In this document: one piece after another, positions 47,816-59,929 of the stretch | Layout of the letters: each line of letters opens with the position of its first letter | Position numbering within the stretch: position 1 is the stretch's first letter | Origin: Distichodus sexfasciatus | Lineage: Eukaryota; Chordata; Actinopteri; Characiformes; Distichodontidae | Reading direction: 5' to 3' | DNA: 64,000 bases | Assembly: GCA_032718565.1 (NCBI GenBank) | Contig: JAVGVS010000001.1 | Coordinates: 3,358,503-3,422,502, forward strand | Translations under genes and position numbers: made by a program | The notes under the pieces: model-generated | What the model was told of the DNA's origin: nothing | The model's database searches: none | Seen by the model: the letters and a program-made list of their open reading frames with translations, nothing else

Positions 47816-48322
47816 CAGTGGTGATTTTAGTCTATTTTTAGGGGTGCTCAAGATGGAATGAATAAAGACAAACTTAAATGGACCAGTAAAATCCTTGCAT
47901 GAGTCACATCTTTCTCTGATTGGTTGGCACGTCCGTGACTGCCTGATTGTTTTAATTAAAATTGACATTTAAATGTACTGCAGATGTTACACAGTGCATC
48001 ACGGTGTCATCGTTCTCAACAGCGAAATGTAAAGGTATAACTAATGAAGTTAGAATTCACAACTTTCCCATTTATAACGGAGTCCATTTTTGTGCACAAC
48101 TGGGCAATGTTACAGTAGACTTGTCATGCTTAGTCCACCAAGTGAATTTTAAGAAGGTATCTTGCTAACAGCCTTTATAGTAAGCATATCGCACATTGAA
48201 AATGTGAAAGATGAAAAATTCTAAAAGATCTTAATTCTGGCAACTACATTGTGTAAGCCAAGAGCCTCTGTTAGCATTGAGGGCTGAGCACCCCTAAAGG
48301 TCAGATCCTAGAATTGCCCCTG
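47816..48322. mobile_element. hAT-like non-autonomous element
   Basis: The left end CAGTGGTGATTTTAG...AGGGGTGCTCA and the right end TGAGCACCCCT...CTAGAATTGCCCCTG are imperfect inverted repeats. Flanks CTGTAAAT (47808-47815) and ATGTAAAT (48323-48330) form a 7-of-8 target-site duplication. It is 507 bp with no transposase ORF. Confidence 0.8.
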
Positions 48323-49082
48323 ATGTAAATAGTATAGTGTTGCAGTAGTCTTGCTGATCCGAACATTATATATCCATCCACTCAAATGTCTAGATACACA
48401 GTTTAACTACGAGTTAAATAGTTAAACAAGTTAAATTGAGCAAGAACACAAATATGGAGTTGAAGTTCTATGCTGCCAAACTGCATAATGTTGTCGACCC
48501 TGGGTTGAAGGAGCAATCTCCTGTCTCTCTGTTCACTGATACTGATTTAGCTGCAATTAGCTTATAAGCACACTGACTAATAATACTTAACAAAAAGGTT
48601 CACTTTAAGGGTTTACTATTAAAGGTTTAAATATTAGAGATGTACAGCTGTACAATTTAACCCCATAATATATCATAAATAAAATGATACAATTTTATCC
48701 TTTGTACCCAAACAAACAAAAGTAGACATTTTGGATAAGTGGTTGGAATTTGGATGAAGGGTGAAACCTACCCCAGAAATATATAACATTGAAATCAAAT
48801 GACATTCTGCAACATATGAAATGTAAAAGTTTATGGCTGAACGTTCCTACAATAACAATATAAGTAATGGACAGTTTGATATGAAGATTACTCAAAACAT
48901 CACAAAGCAGGCAGCTGTGGATAAAGAATAGTAAAGCTGGTCTCTAAGTCCCTCCTTCTCATTCTTTCCTGGTTTGCCACCACCTCTTTTGGAATCATTG
49001 GCTCACAATGGGGAGTTTTGGCAAAGAGTCCTTTCTTTAAGGTTGACAAGGACACACAGATCAGTGCTGTGCGAGAGGTGAG
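48323..49082. other. AT-rich intergenic DNA
   Basis: No supported feature. Confidence 0.45.
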
Positions 49083-49200
49083 AGAGAGAGGGTTTGTGTA
49101 AAAAAGAGGGAGAGAGAAGGAGAGAAAGAACAGACAGACAGACAGGCAGACATACAGAGAGGGGTAGAGAGAGACTGACCGACAGACGTACAGACGGAGA
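49083..49200. repeat. Purine-rich GA / CAGA stretch
   Basis: GA units, then CAGA tetramers (49130-49160), then mixed. Confidence 0.9.
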
Positions 49201-49259
49201 GCCATTTTCTTTTTCTTTTTGGCTGACAGACAGGCACCACACAAAGAGACAGCAGCAGA

Positions 49260-49319
49260 GTCCTCCTCTAATCTCTCTGTCAATCTCATCTCTCATTTCT
49301 CTCTCTCTTTCTCTCTCTA

Positions 49320-49376
<57 letters not shown>

Positions 49377-49404
49377 CTCTCTCTCCCTCTCTCTCTCGTC
49401 CCTT
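49260..49404. repeat. CT microsatellite
   Basis: A long, nearly pure CT run (49325-49372) with TTTCT variants on both sides. Confidence 0.95.
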
Positions 49405-49889
49405 CTCTCTCTGATAGATGATCTGCTTATTTACACAGTGTATTCACTAGTATTAACATACTGACATACTGTACCTAAATTGTAAACACAGTTTGATGGT
49501 CTCACATCTACAGACTCATGACAGGTGGTGACAGGCAGAAGAACACACAGGGCTGTTTTATTTCTACTCTATCTTGGCTCACACAATGAGAGAATATTCT
49601 TTTTTGTTTTGTTTTTTTGTCTTTATCTTAGAGAATGAATCTTGAGGATTTGAGCTTATGTGAATGATGGAAACATTCAGTATGAATGTTCTCAACTTAT
49701 TTCTAATTGTGTATGAATTACAAAATTAAACATAACATTGTAGATAATTAAATTAACATCAATAATATAGTCTATTTGTATTGAGATCACAGTTGCACTG
49801 CATTTCATTTTTATAGATATTTTTAACAACTCTTAACGTTATGTCACTTTTAAGTTGTCACACTCCTGGAGGAGAAAATTGTCCCTTCG

Positions 49890-49994
49890 GTGTGAATGTG
49901 AGTTTGTGTGCCCTGCAGTATATTGGCGCCCACCCAGAGTTGGTCCCCGCGACCCCAGTAGGGTTTAGGGGGTTCAGATGATGAATGAATAAAT
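49890..49994 (+). mobile_element. SINE family 1, 3' fragment
   Basis: GTGTGAATGTGAGTTTGTGT, CCCTGCAGTATATTGGCGCC, GGTCCCCGCGACCCCAGTAG and the tail GATGAATGAATAAATG. This is the 3' module that appears reversed at 2341-2460. Confidence 0.75.
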
Positions 49995-51480
49995 GGTATT
50001 CAGAAACATTATTAAAAACAGCCAAATCTTAATTTTGCACAAGATTTCATGTTGAATGCCTCGTTCGCTAAGCAGTCAATCCAGCCCAAAGAAGCCAAAA
50101 ATACCTATGTGAAATCACATTTTAAAGGGTTTTGAAATTGTTTGCATTTTCTAGCTTTAAGTGTTTGCCTTAAATTACCAGAAATTGTGTAAGACTACTC
50201 TGCCATCTGTCAATAACCATTTATTTTTCCTTGTCATGAAGGGGTTTTTTGTGTGTAAATGCATAGCAATTCATATAGATGGGATTCTTGATCAGATACA
50301 AGTCTCATTAATTTGTTTTATTATATTTCAGACTAGTGAGGATCTGATTTTAACCCTGAATATGGCTTGAATCATCATAGAGCACTTGTAGTGTCTCCAA
50401 AGTTATATTCAGGGTTATATAACTCATCCTGAAGTTTTCAAATTCACTGCACAAATGATACCACTATGTAATGGCATAATGCAAACAATACTTTTTGCCC
50501 TTGTTCCATGTACCTTCTTCATCATGTACAGAAGCTACAATCTGCTTCAAAACTGTAAAAAGTTCAGAAACAGTTAGAAGAACAGCAGTCTAATCCAAAT
50601 GCTAATGGTGCTTATCTTTACATGCAGGATCACACTTGCACAGTGTAAGTGAACACAAATACTGTGGCCAAACTAAGTCAAACAGCACAGACAGATCTGA
50701 TTTCTTCACTGGAACTTTTGATCCAGGCATCAACACCTGGCAGTCTAAACACAGTCTAATAGACATCGATGCACATTTCACGAGTCATCTAGTTTGACCT
50801 TGGTTGGTCAACTAGCGTGACTGCAGTTACCTGACAGACACTTGCAACACAAACATAAGCTTAAGCACAAGTAATTTGTACAGCCGACATGCAAAACAGG
50901 AAAGAAAAAGGAATTCAGCTAGGCTGCACAATTAACATATATCAATACCTTCATTTACTGCTTTATCAGTCCTGTTTTTTACTGATGACTTTATCAATGT
51001 GGATATTTCTATGGAAATGGGGTACCTATTTAATCATTGATAATTATGCACAGTGTGCACATTGTGCACATTCTGTATTGTTGAAACTGAGCAGAGATAT
51101 GGTATGTTCTATATGTGATCTCATTAATTCTCTCCACCATATACCCAAAATAAAAGAAAAGTTGACAGTTTAACTTAAACTATCTGAAAAAACAACAAAT
51201 AATTTAGGGAGGGTCTCAAATTTATTTGGATATTACACATTTTACAAAAGCTATTCAAACCTGTTTCTATTTTACTCTGTAATGTCTGTAACCATTGAAC
51301 AAGGAAAATGGACTGATGTGCTTTGATGTGGCTATATACTGTATAATATCATTAGCTTCCACCTCTACCTGTGTCCTTCTCTGTGAGAGTTGGTCTGGTC
51401 AGCACAGTTCTCTGCTCAAGCCAATTAATCACTCTTTGGTGAATAATTGAGAAGTCATTGCTTGGCTACTATGGATGGAT
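49995..51480. other. AT-rich intergenic DNA
   Basis: No supported gene or repeat. ORFs at 50161-50370 and 50889-51173 have no recognisable domain. Confidence 0.45.
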
Positions 51481-51499
51481 GCATTCCGGGTTTGGAAAG

Positions 51500-52260
51500 A
51501 AAGACTTGATGTAGGTCATCTGAGATTGGATGGAGACTGCCTGGGTGCGGTCAGTGTGTGGACAGTCAGTGGGGTAGTGGGCATGGGTGTCGACTGAAGT
51601 CTGGATAAAGAAGACAGACAGGGTGTTTGATGAGTGCTGATTTAAGGCAGGCGGGGTGTTAACTATATGTTGGCAGAAGGAAGGCCTAGAGTATGTTGAA
51701 TACTGGCTAAAGGGAGAAGGAAGGTCAGTTCTGGGATGGGTGTTGACTGAAAGTAGTAAGGAAGTGAGTTAGGTGTGGGATAAATGGCAGGCAGGGTGTA
51801 AGCTAAAGGAATGGCAGATCCTGACTTGTTCTTGGAAGAGCTGGGTGAAAGTTGGTTGTTTGTTGAAGGCTGGATGTGGTTTGGTTGTTTTCTAGCTTGA
51901 ATTAAGGCAAACTAGGTGTGATTTGGGTGTTTGCTGGCTTGAACTGAGGAAAATTAGGTGTGGCTTGGGTGTTTTCTGGCAGTTGGATATTTTCTTGAAA
52001 CAAGACAGGCTGGGTTTGGGTGTTAAATGGGTGTGGTAGGATTTGGCTGGCTGTTTTGGCTGTTTGGTGTGGGCTGGGTGTTAGTGGGTTGTTGGATGAA
52101 GACCAGATGCGTGTGGGTTGGGTGTTTGCTGGCAGTCTGGTTGAGCTTTTGGTTTTGGCTGGATGTTGGAAGAAGGCAAACTGGGTGTGAGTTGGGTGTT
52201 GCTGCTTAATGGATAAAGGCAGACTGGGTGTAGATTGTGGAAAAGGCTATAGCTGACCTG
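51500..52260 (+). repeat. G/T-rich degenerate minisatellite
   Basis: Recurrent units close to GGGTGTTTGCTGGCTTGAA and AAGGCAGACTGGGTGTG with irregular period of roughly 40-60 bp, over about 760 bp. The + strand is G/T-rich and C-poor throughout. Unit similarity is highest in 51860-52240. Confidence 0.8.
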
Positions 52261-52525
52261 TAGAAAAGCTTGGAACTGCCTGGGAGATGACTGAGAGCAG
52301 ATATGTCCCAGGCTCAGTGCTGGCCCTCCACTGGCTCTGTGTTAATGGTGTGTGTGTGCGTGTGTGTATGTGGAGCGGAGTTCATTAGGCACCCTGCTAG
52401 GCTGCTGGAGGCTTGGGAGAAAGCTGTGTGAAGTTATTCATCGTCTTAAGACTCAATCCTAATCACTTCTCTCTGCTGTGACTGACAGAGACACTCTCCA
52501 ACTTGATTGAGGGTATTGATCCCCT
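52261..52525. other. Candidate regulatory block
   Basis: Complex sequence between two repeats, with a TG run at 52350-52372. Confidence 0.3.
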
Positions 52526-52548
52526 TCTCTCCCCATCTCTCTCTCCCT

Positions 52549-52614
<66 letters not shown>
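52526..52614. repeat. CT microsatellite
   Basis: Two CT runs around CACG. Confidence 0.95.
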
Positions 52615-52616
<2 letters not shown>

Positions 52617-53324
52617 GCACAGTGTTGAGGCTGCACAATCAGAGCAATCCCTTTTGAAAGAAAGATCTCTTCATCTGCTTTAATCATCCGATCAATAATT
52701 AGCGTCATGAAGAGGAGGTACTGACAAGCCTATTTGTTACACTGTTTTTCTTACCACCTTCTCTCTCTCTCCCTTTCTCTCTCACTCTCTTTCCCTTTCT
52801 CTGTCTTTTACAAACACACACACATCCTTTCTGTCTGGCCACTGGGAGGGGATTTTGCTGAGTCAAATCATTGAATTGGGCTGTTTTGTGTTGTAAGGAC
52901 ACAGTGGAACCCCATAACTGAGTTGACATTCATTTTCACACTCCCTTTCCCCCCTGTTTGGTGTGTATGTGTGTGTGTTCTTCCCCTCTCTGTCCCACCG
53001 TGCAGCATCGGCAGGATTGCTGTCACCTTCATAGATGGCACGAGGCCAGGAGCTGAGGGAGAGAGCCTGCGTGCTGCTTCTGGTGACTTGAACTTGTTAA
53101 TCTCTAGATAATGGCAGTCTTAACTCAAATCGCACTACATGTCGTGTACCATGTGCGAGAGCTATCGATCTTGGATCTGGAATTTGTACAAACAGATGTA
53201 ACTGACTCCCCAAAGTTTAGTATCCTGATGGGTTTGGTGCATTATTTTACAACCTTTACAAACCTGTTCTTTAGAGGGAGGGTGGTCTACAAGCTGTGGC
53301 TGTTCTTGAAGATCAGCATTAGTT
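52615..53324. other. Candidate regulatory blocks and CT/CA runs
   Basis: 52615-52735 is homeodomain-motif rich (GATCAATAATTAGCGTCATG). A CT run lies at 52760-52803, and a second complex block at 52990-53110. No gene. Confidence 0.35.
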
Positions 53325-54155
53325 TTAAAGATCCCATAAATAATAATAATTATATATATACATTTTTAAACACGTTAAAATAGGTCTATGAGTTCCATTA
53401 AACATGTCTCTGAAGTAGTTTGCCAAAAATACTGGTTAGATTAGGCATTTTCGCCTGCTTTTTACCCCTATATTTTAGTCCCTTTCAGAACAGGCCATTT
53501 CTCATTACTATTCCTAAATGCAAGTGTGGCGAGTGGCGAGTGTTTCCCTTACATAAAAGTAATCGACATGGCTGTTGCTAACAGACCATCCATACAGCCA
53601 TATTTCAGTTTAGCAAACATCTTAAAATGCGTTGGTTTTTTATAAATTCCCAAGTGTGGGAATGGCTCAGCTGGGTTTGCAATACAGTGGTGGAAACTAT
53701 CCTAACACATTATTTATAAGTACTTACATCTCCCTTGTCTGCATGTTTGCCACTGACAGTTGGAAGTGCCCCCTTGTTGAGACAAAGTTTGTTGGCTAAT
53801 CCTAGTTTGTAGTGGCCAAAGTTGACAAAGCAGTCATCCTTGAAATGGTTAGCACACACCATCAGGGTTTTGCCAACTAAGGGCCTGGGTTCACCAAACA
53901 TGTTTATTTTTGCACTGAGAGTGGTCAAAACCTCACTTCCTAAACGTTTTCTTGGCACATTCCTCAGTGCCTTTTGTTGCTAAGGTAAAAAAGCGTTGTC
54001 GGACACTTTCGCTCCCATAGCATGTAAACATTGTAACATGTTACTTTGAGATTGGTAGTTTAGGAGGTTCTAAGCATTCACCATTTGTTTAATCAAACTT
54101 ACAGCGTGTGTAGAAGCAGAAAGAAACAGAAAAAATCATAATATGGGACCCTTAA
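53325..54155 (-). mobile_element. DNA-transposon-like element with THAP exon remnant
   Basis: Ends TTAAAGATCCCATAA (53325) and TTATGGGACCCTTAA-like (54138-54155) form an imperfect inverted repeat. The minus-strand ORF 53958-53710 contains VCANHFKDDCFVNFGHYK and ends its domain with GALPTV, matching the C-terminal half of a THAP zinc-binding domain (HF and the AVPT-type box). It reads into a splice-donor-like GATGTAAGTACTT. The N-terminal cysteine pair is not visible. No transposase domain is present. Confidence 0.7.
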
Positions 54156-55340
54156 CTGACTGTCTGACTCTCACATCTACTGTCTATTAGGTGGAACAAA
54201 CCCTTTATTGCAGCTCCAATGAAGTACTTACAAGTAAAATTACTGACTTAATAAATGCAAGATTACTAGCTTTGGCATTTATTTATATTTTTTCAGAACA
54301 TAACTATAATTGTTTTGTTATTGGCTTTGCAGAAGTACTTATTAAATAATAAATTGCTGTCATACAAATAGTATTGTTTGTTTGTTTTTTTCTTAAAAAG
54401 ACATCAGCGAACTGCAGCAGCAGTAACATTAACTATTCATTCTGGAACAGACAACCTTCACTGCCAACAAATGCACTACAACCTTCAGAACCACTGCTGA
54501 ATGAAACCTGTAAAACTTCATAACCTTACAAACAGACAACCAATAAATCAGACAATTCTAAAACTCTTAAAACTCTGATGCATAAAGACCTTTCATTTCT
54601 GCCTTGGTAGTTATTTCTATTGCCACTCCTCAATTCTGATTCCCAATTTTGTTATCTTCCTTCCATTAACTTCACAGCATTAGAATACAAGAACTGAGAT
54701 TGTTCTGATTATTAATTATAATTAGTGCCCAATATATATGGTCAATGTAGAGCCTTAAATATTTCCAAAAAGACAATGAGACTAATAAAAATAATTAAAT
54801 AATAACATTTTTATATTCAATTGTAACAACTGTACATCTCTATATCTCAAATGATCTAAATTAGACATGTTTTTATCACTTTTATTTCAACAGCAAATTT
54901 CAAGATGAGTTCCTTGCTGTCGAGTGTTATGCTCTTTGAACCGCTTTTAATATTCCGGAGTAGCTATGTGTAATGAGACCCTGTTAAGGAAGGATCATCA
55001 TACAGAAACAATTGATTATGTAATCTTTGAAGAGCTGTTCTTAGAAACATGCTTTCCCCCCACATGGAGCACACAGAAGTCTCTCTCCTCATAGTTTTGC
55101 TCAGTAAAAATCTCTCCTGCTTGCTCTGCTGCTCCCTTTCTTTCTCTCTCAGTGTGCTACAGAAACAGAATACTACTTAACAGACTATTCAACTTGACAG
55201 AAAAAAAAGAAACTCTTTGTCTTATATGTAAAAATCTGGGATTTTTTAAGCATGCTGTTGCTTGATCCCAACAACCCCTATTGGCGCAAATCATTCCACT
55301 GCCTTTGTAATACATCTTCCCACCAGCTTCCAGCAAAGCC
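54156..55340. other. AT-rich intergenic DNA
   Basis: No supported feature. Confidence 0.45.
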
Positions 55341-55740
55341 ACTTTTAAACTATAGATTTTCAAGCTACAAGCTACTTAAGATTAAACATAGCTAATATAC
55401 AGCCAAGGTACCGTTTTAATATAGTGGTTAGCTACACTACAAGCTACATAGATAAAGAGCATGTTGTGGTGTGGTGAGTGTACACCACACAGGCCATTAG
55501 CCTATCAGATGCTACTTCTGTCAATTCACCGCCAAGGAGAAATGCCTGGTAGTTGAAAATACCTGTATATGTACAGAGAGAAAAAGTATATTTGCTTCTT
55601 TTGTAATGCTTTTTTTGCTATTTGTAAAAAGTAGGTACTTTAAAGTTACAGCCTTTTAAAAGTAGCCTTGCTACCGATAAGCTAGGCTTATCAGTAAGTT
55701 AGTAGTGTTGCTACTTGTAGTTAGCCGCTCTTCAACACTG
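55341..55740. mobile_element. Probable hAT-derived repeat, left end unclear
   Basis: The right end AGCCGCTCTTCAACACTG resembles a hAT-type inverted end (CAGTGTTGAAG...). The interior is rich in AGCTAC/GTAGCT repeats typical of such fish repeats (AAGCTACAAGCTACTTAAG at 55361). The matching left end and target duplication were not found. Confidence 0.45.
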
Positions 55741-56149
55741 CAACTTTGTCAACATTATTGGACTGCAGTATACAGGTTTAAAGAAGCAATGCGACATTGA
55801 GTGCTAATGTGGCTAACAGTGTGTTGAACCTAAAAGCCTCGATCAAAACCTGGAGAGCTGTGTTTATGATTAACAATCCGCAAGAGAGCAGAAGTGCAAA
55901 AGCTTCACAAGCCTGTATGTTTACTGGGTGCATCCATACACAGCAGGCTATTGAAATTCACCTGTCATACCTGTGGTCCTGCACTGACAATGGACAGGTG
56001 TCTGGCTCAAATGAGACATATCACTCTCCCCTAATTGCCAAATGACAGTGTGTGTATCTGTGTGAGTGTGTGTGTATGTGTGTATACTCGTATACATAAG
56101 CCTGGATGTGTATGTCTGTGTGCTGGCAAGTTTTTAATATTTTTAAGGT
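55741..56149. other. Intergenic DNA with TG run
   Basis: A TG-rich stretch lies at 56047-56085. The small ORF 55797-56045 has no family resemblance. Confidence 0.4.
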
Positions 56150-56398
56150 CTTGATTGTCCCATGCAAGACAAAAAAACGTTTTAAGAGAGTTTTATGAGA
56201 ACAATTTTACATGTGCAAAGCTGTCTATATCATTAACAAAAATCTCTATTAAATCACTATAGTATTTGAGAAAGAGTAAAATGATGTTTGTTCATGGCTA
56301 CTGAGGTTAGGGTTATGGTTAGGTGTAGTATTATTTAGATCTTGTAATTGTGGGAGTGCCTCACGAAGACAGCAAGATGTGATTGTAAGTGTGTATTT
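56150..56398 (-). repeat. Interspersed repeat family 3, copy
   Basis: In reverse orientation: GAGGTTAGGGTTATGGTTAG core at 56305 and CCTCACGAAGACAGCAAGAT at 56360, both matching the 29926-30210 repeat. Confidence 0.65.
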
Positions 56399-57704
56399 GC
56401 TTGCACATGTGCACACAAGCATGAGTGTGATAGAGAGAAACAGGGAGATCTGGGAGTATCCTTATGACCTAAGTGTGTCTACATTCAGTGTTTCTCTTTT
56501 TGGATGAGTGCTTCCAAGTTAGAGTGCTTTCATATCTCTGTGCATGACAAACAATAGACAGGGGAACCAATTAGTGTGTTGAGATGTAAAAAAAAATCAC
56601 CTACAGTAAATCCCAGCAGATATGTTATGATTCTTCTCCAGGAAGCATTTAGCTGACTATTTCTTTGTTTGCCAATGGCTTAATTATGGAAGCACTGTAG
56701 CATTGCGTCTCCCTCGAGAGCTACTTGTTGGAAATGTGCCAATAGCATTAGGGGGAAAGCTAGTGTGTGTGTGTGTGTGTGAAAAAGAGACTGGTGAGCA
56801 CAAATGCTGCTGGGCACCATTACTGAACTGCTTTAGGTAAAACATACTCCCATAGTGAGAGAAATTCATTAATTTCTATATGAGCTCTATTGACTGAGAC
56901 CCTGCAATCTGACATATTAAGCTTCATGAGATGTGATAACTGTTTTCCCTAATAATTCTCTTCGATCACCTGATTTGTTGCCTTTGCTGCCATTTTTTCC
57001 ATATTAAGTGATATATTGTGACTATAGTGTAATTCCTTTCCCTCTCACATGCAGAAAGAAAACAGACCTACATTATTGTCATATTTCATTTATGGTAAAA
57101 CAATTTTGCACAGCCATCAATCTACAATCAGTGATCGTGGCCTTAGGACTTGGATTCTATGGTCTGCTGTGACTGTTCCTTCCTCTCTCTCTCTGTTCTT
57201 TCTTCTATCCTCTCTTCTTTATTGCAGATGTGTGTGCTGTCTGCCTTAGCCTCTGTATTGTGTCTGCTGGCTTTGATGGCAGTTCCGTTAGTTCTCCCCC
57301 AGGCGGAGTGCCGGTGTGTCAAAGCAGGAACACACTGCTTTACCCGCGCACACACACACACTCACACACACACCTCAGTCAGTGCTAAATGCCCTCTGGC
57401 TCTCAGCAGAACACAATGTGATCATTGAGGTTGCGAGTGGATCTGACAGAGGAGGTTTGTAGCACTGGATGTTGCATATTTAGGGAAGAAAAGAAGGGTT
57501 TTCACCACACTCAGATCCTAAATAGCTTTTGGCCGGGCATGTCTGCGTGTGCGTGTGTATGTTTTTGTGTGTATGAATGTGTGTACTAAGAGGATTTTTG
57601 CTTTCTCAGAAATATTACAGCGCAGTTTGTAAGTAATTGCAAAGTGATTTTTTTGTTTAAAGTGCAGTCCTCTCATTTTAGAATATCAGAAGCAATCAGA
57701 GAAA
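56399..57704. other. Intergenic DNA with TG/CA runs
   Basis: TG run 56763-56782, CA run 57348-57371. No supported gene. Confidence 0.45.
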
Positions 57705-57960
57705 TCATCATTTAAGTAAAATTGTTGCATTTCTTCGGTGATTCTTTACTGTCACTGTATGAGGTCTAAGACACAGAGTTTTTCTGATAATGTTATCCCA
57801 GGCCAAGATTTCAGTTGTTTTCAAGATGTTTTTTTTTACCTTCTGTCTTGGCTTCATTAAGTTAAATACATACTCAGTGGGGTTCAGGTCAGGTGAATGA
57901 CTTGGCCAGTCAAGATCGTTCCATATTTGGCTCTGAAACACCAAAGGTGCTTGGAATTTG
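57705..57960 (-). mobile_element. Tc1/mariner transposase C-terminal fragment
   Basis: Minus-strand ORF 57944-57708 reads NDLDWPSHSPDLNPTEYVFN, the conserved segment around the second catalytic aspartate region of Tc1-like transposases (WPSxSPDLNPIE), then continues with AWDNI and a basic end. The N-terminal DNA-binding part and most of the catalytic core are absent. Confidence 0.8.
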
Positions 57961-58499
57961 AGTAATTAATTGTTTGTTTAGAGTAATTAATCAGCTGTCT
58001 GACATGAAGTTTGAAGCTTTAGATTGGCTCAGGGAAGTTTAGCTGCAATACAGTAAAATTCTTTTATTCATCCTTTCCACAGTTACGTTACTGTGTAATC
58101 TTCAACTCACAGTCCTTCAGCCTTTTTGTGAGGCTTCGAGCAAACAATAAGCTTTCTTTCTTGTTCTTAAGTTTGCCATTTTGGTTTGAAAACACTCATG
58201 GTTTACCTGACATTCTCATCATTTCTGACACATTTGTCCATATATATGGATATTGTTTTACACCTATATTACCTATATGTCTGTGTCAGACCGATGATGC
58301 CCTCTTTGCAGCCCGTAACACCTTGTGCGACCATGGTCATAGCGTTAATCGAATACCCTACTCTGAAACAAAAATTGCAAAATGAAAATGTAATTTTATT
58401 ACATTTAATCACCAGAAAAGAATGAGTCGTTTTCCTTTTTTAGTATTTAACATCTACAAACAAATGTAATATCCATTGATCAAAAACATAAAAATGTAT
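57961..58499. other. AT-rich intergenic DNA
   Basis: No supported feature. Confidence 0.45.
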
Positions 58500-59110
58500 G
58501 TTTTTGTCAAGTTGTTACGATGAGGGTCGGCATGACATGAGGCGAGGTCACAGTGCAAGCCATTTTATAGACAGAACTTTAAACAAAATTGGCACAAGGG
58601 CCACAAACAAAACTCTTCTTAGTACTTGGAACTGGAACTTTGAAACCCACAAACAGCACGCCGACATGGGGAGGGTAGTGTGAGGGTGGACGGACAAGAG
58701 ACACTGGGAAAGCTGAGCTTAAAAAGGGGAAGGGTAACAATGAGCAGGAAAACTAAATGAGGGAAAACCAATCAGAAAATAACACAGGAAACAATCAGAA
58801 TTAAACAATGAAGGAAGAACCAATAGAAACAGGTGGCTGGACTAAAGCAAACAAGACCCAGGTGAGGGGACTAATACACCGTGATCACCCAATCAGAAAC
58901 AAGGGGCTGAACAGAAACAAAGCAGAACCAGGTGAGGGGACTAATACACCGTGAGCAACCAATCAGACACAATAGGAAGGTGGGACAAGGACTTTGACAG
59001 ACAGGGAGCACAGGACTAAACTCAAAACACCAAACAAGGCAAAATGGCGGCATCTGCTAGCCGCATCAGCAAAGTCCAGTGGGCTGGCTGGACCAAAGTC
59101 CGATGGTTGT
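58500..59110. mobile_element. Retroelement UTR/LTR-like repetitive DNA
   Basis: GTTACGATGAGGGTCGGCAT at the start, CACGCCGACATGGGGAGGG, and repeated CCAATCAGAAA units resemble untranslated parts of fish retroelements. It contains the 70-bp tandem repeat described separately. No ORF and no defined ends. Confidence 0.4.
58817..58978. repeat. 70-bp tandem repeat, about 2.3 copies
   Basis: GGTGAGGGGACTAATACACC occurs at 58861 and 58931. Upstream GAACCAATAGAAACAGGTGG aligns with CCCAATCAGAAACAAGGGG one period later. Confidence 0.85.
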
Positions 59111-59869
59111 ACACCGTGTTGCAAAGCATGTGAAGGAAAAGACTTGTAGCAAAGGACACCAGAATCACAGAAAGCAGACTACTGTGGATTAATAAGCGAA
59201 ATCTGTTATTAACCTTAAAAGGAAAATAAATCCATTACCGCTAAGGTCTTCTAGATCTTGAATTTCACTGTTTGCTTCAGAGACAACAATCCTATGAATG
59301 CATGACCCTTATGGCCTATGCAAACATCAACAATGGAAGCAAACCTAAAACCTTCTGTAAAACATTATTTTTTGAGCAAATTGATCAATATCACATGAGG
59401 TGAATTTCAACACTATAAAATGTTTGTATTTTGGCCAATGGATCAAACATACATGTAAACATAGATCATCATTGTCTATATAGTCATCATTACTACAACC
59501 TAAAGCTCTTCTTTAATAGCAAAGTTAATTCCAAACTTAATTCCAAATCCCTAATGCATCGTATATACTGTACATATGAAACAATTTCTCCATATTTTCA
59601 TCTCTGTTAACATCTTGTAGTTGATATACATCAGTGGAAGTTTGCATTGCTTTAAATCCAGTCAAATAATTCTAAATACATGTGAAAAAATAGCAGTGGC
59701 ACCCAACTGTCCAATTACATGGGTTTTACATTATAGTTTCTATGTGATACATACAATATAGATGAACATACACTTGAATTAAAACTGACATTCCTTACTT
59801 TATCCTCATTGTCATTGTTCCATGTCAAATCCAATGTAGTTGCATATAAATCCAAATTAACAAAAGCTT
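59111..59869. other. AT-rich intergenic DNA
   Basis: No supported feature. Confidence 0.45.
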
Positions 59870-59906
59870 TGTCACTGTTCATTTACAAATGGATGATACT
59901 GTACTG

Positions 59907-59916
59907 TATATAAAAG
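59907..59916 (+). promoter_or_regulatory. TATA-box-like motif
   Basis: TATATAAAAG followed by GCAGAG, a close match to the vertebrate TATA consensus, upstream of a CpG-containing block. No transcript evidence. Confidence 0.25.
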
Positions 59917-59929
59917 GCAGAGTGTGGGC

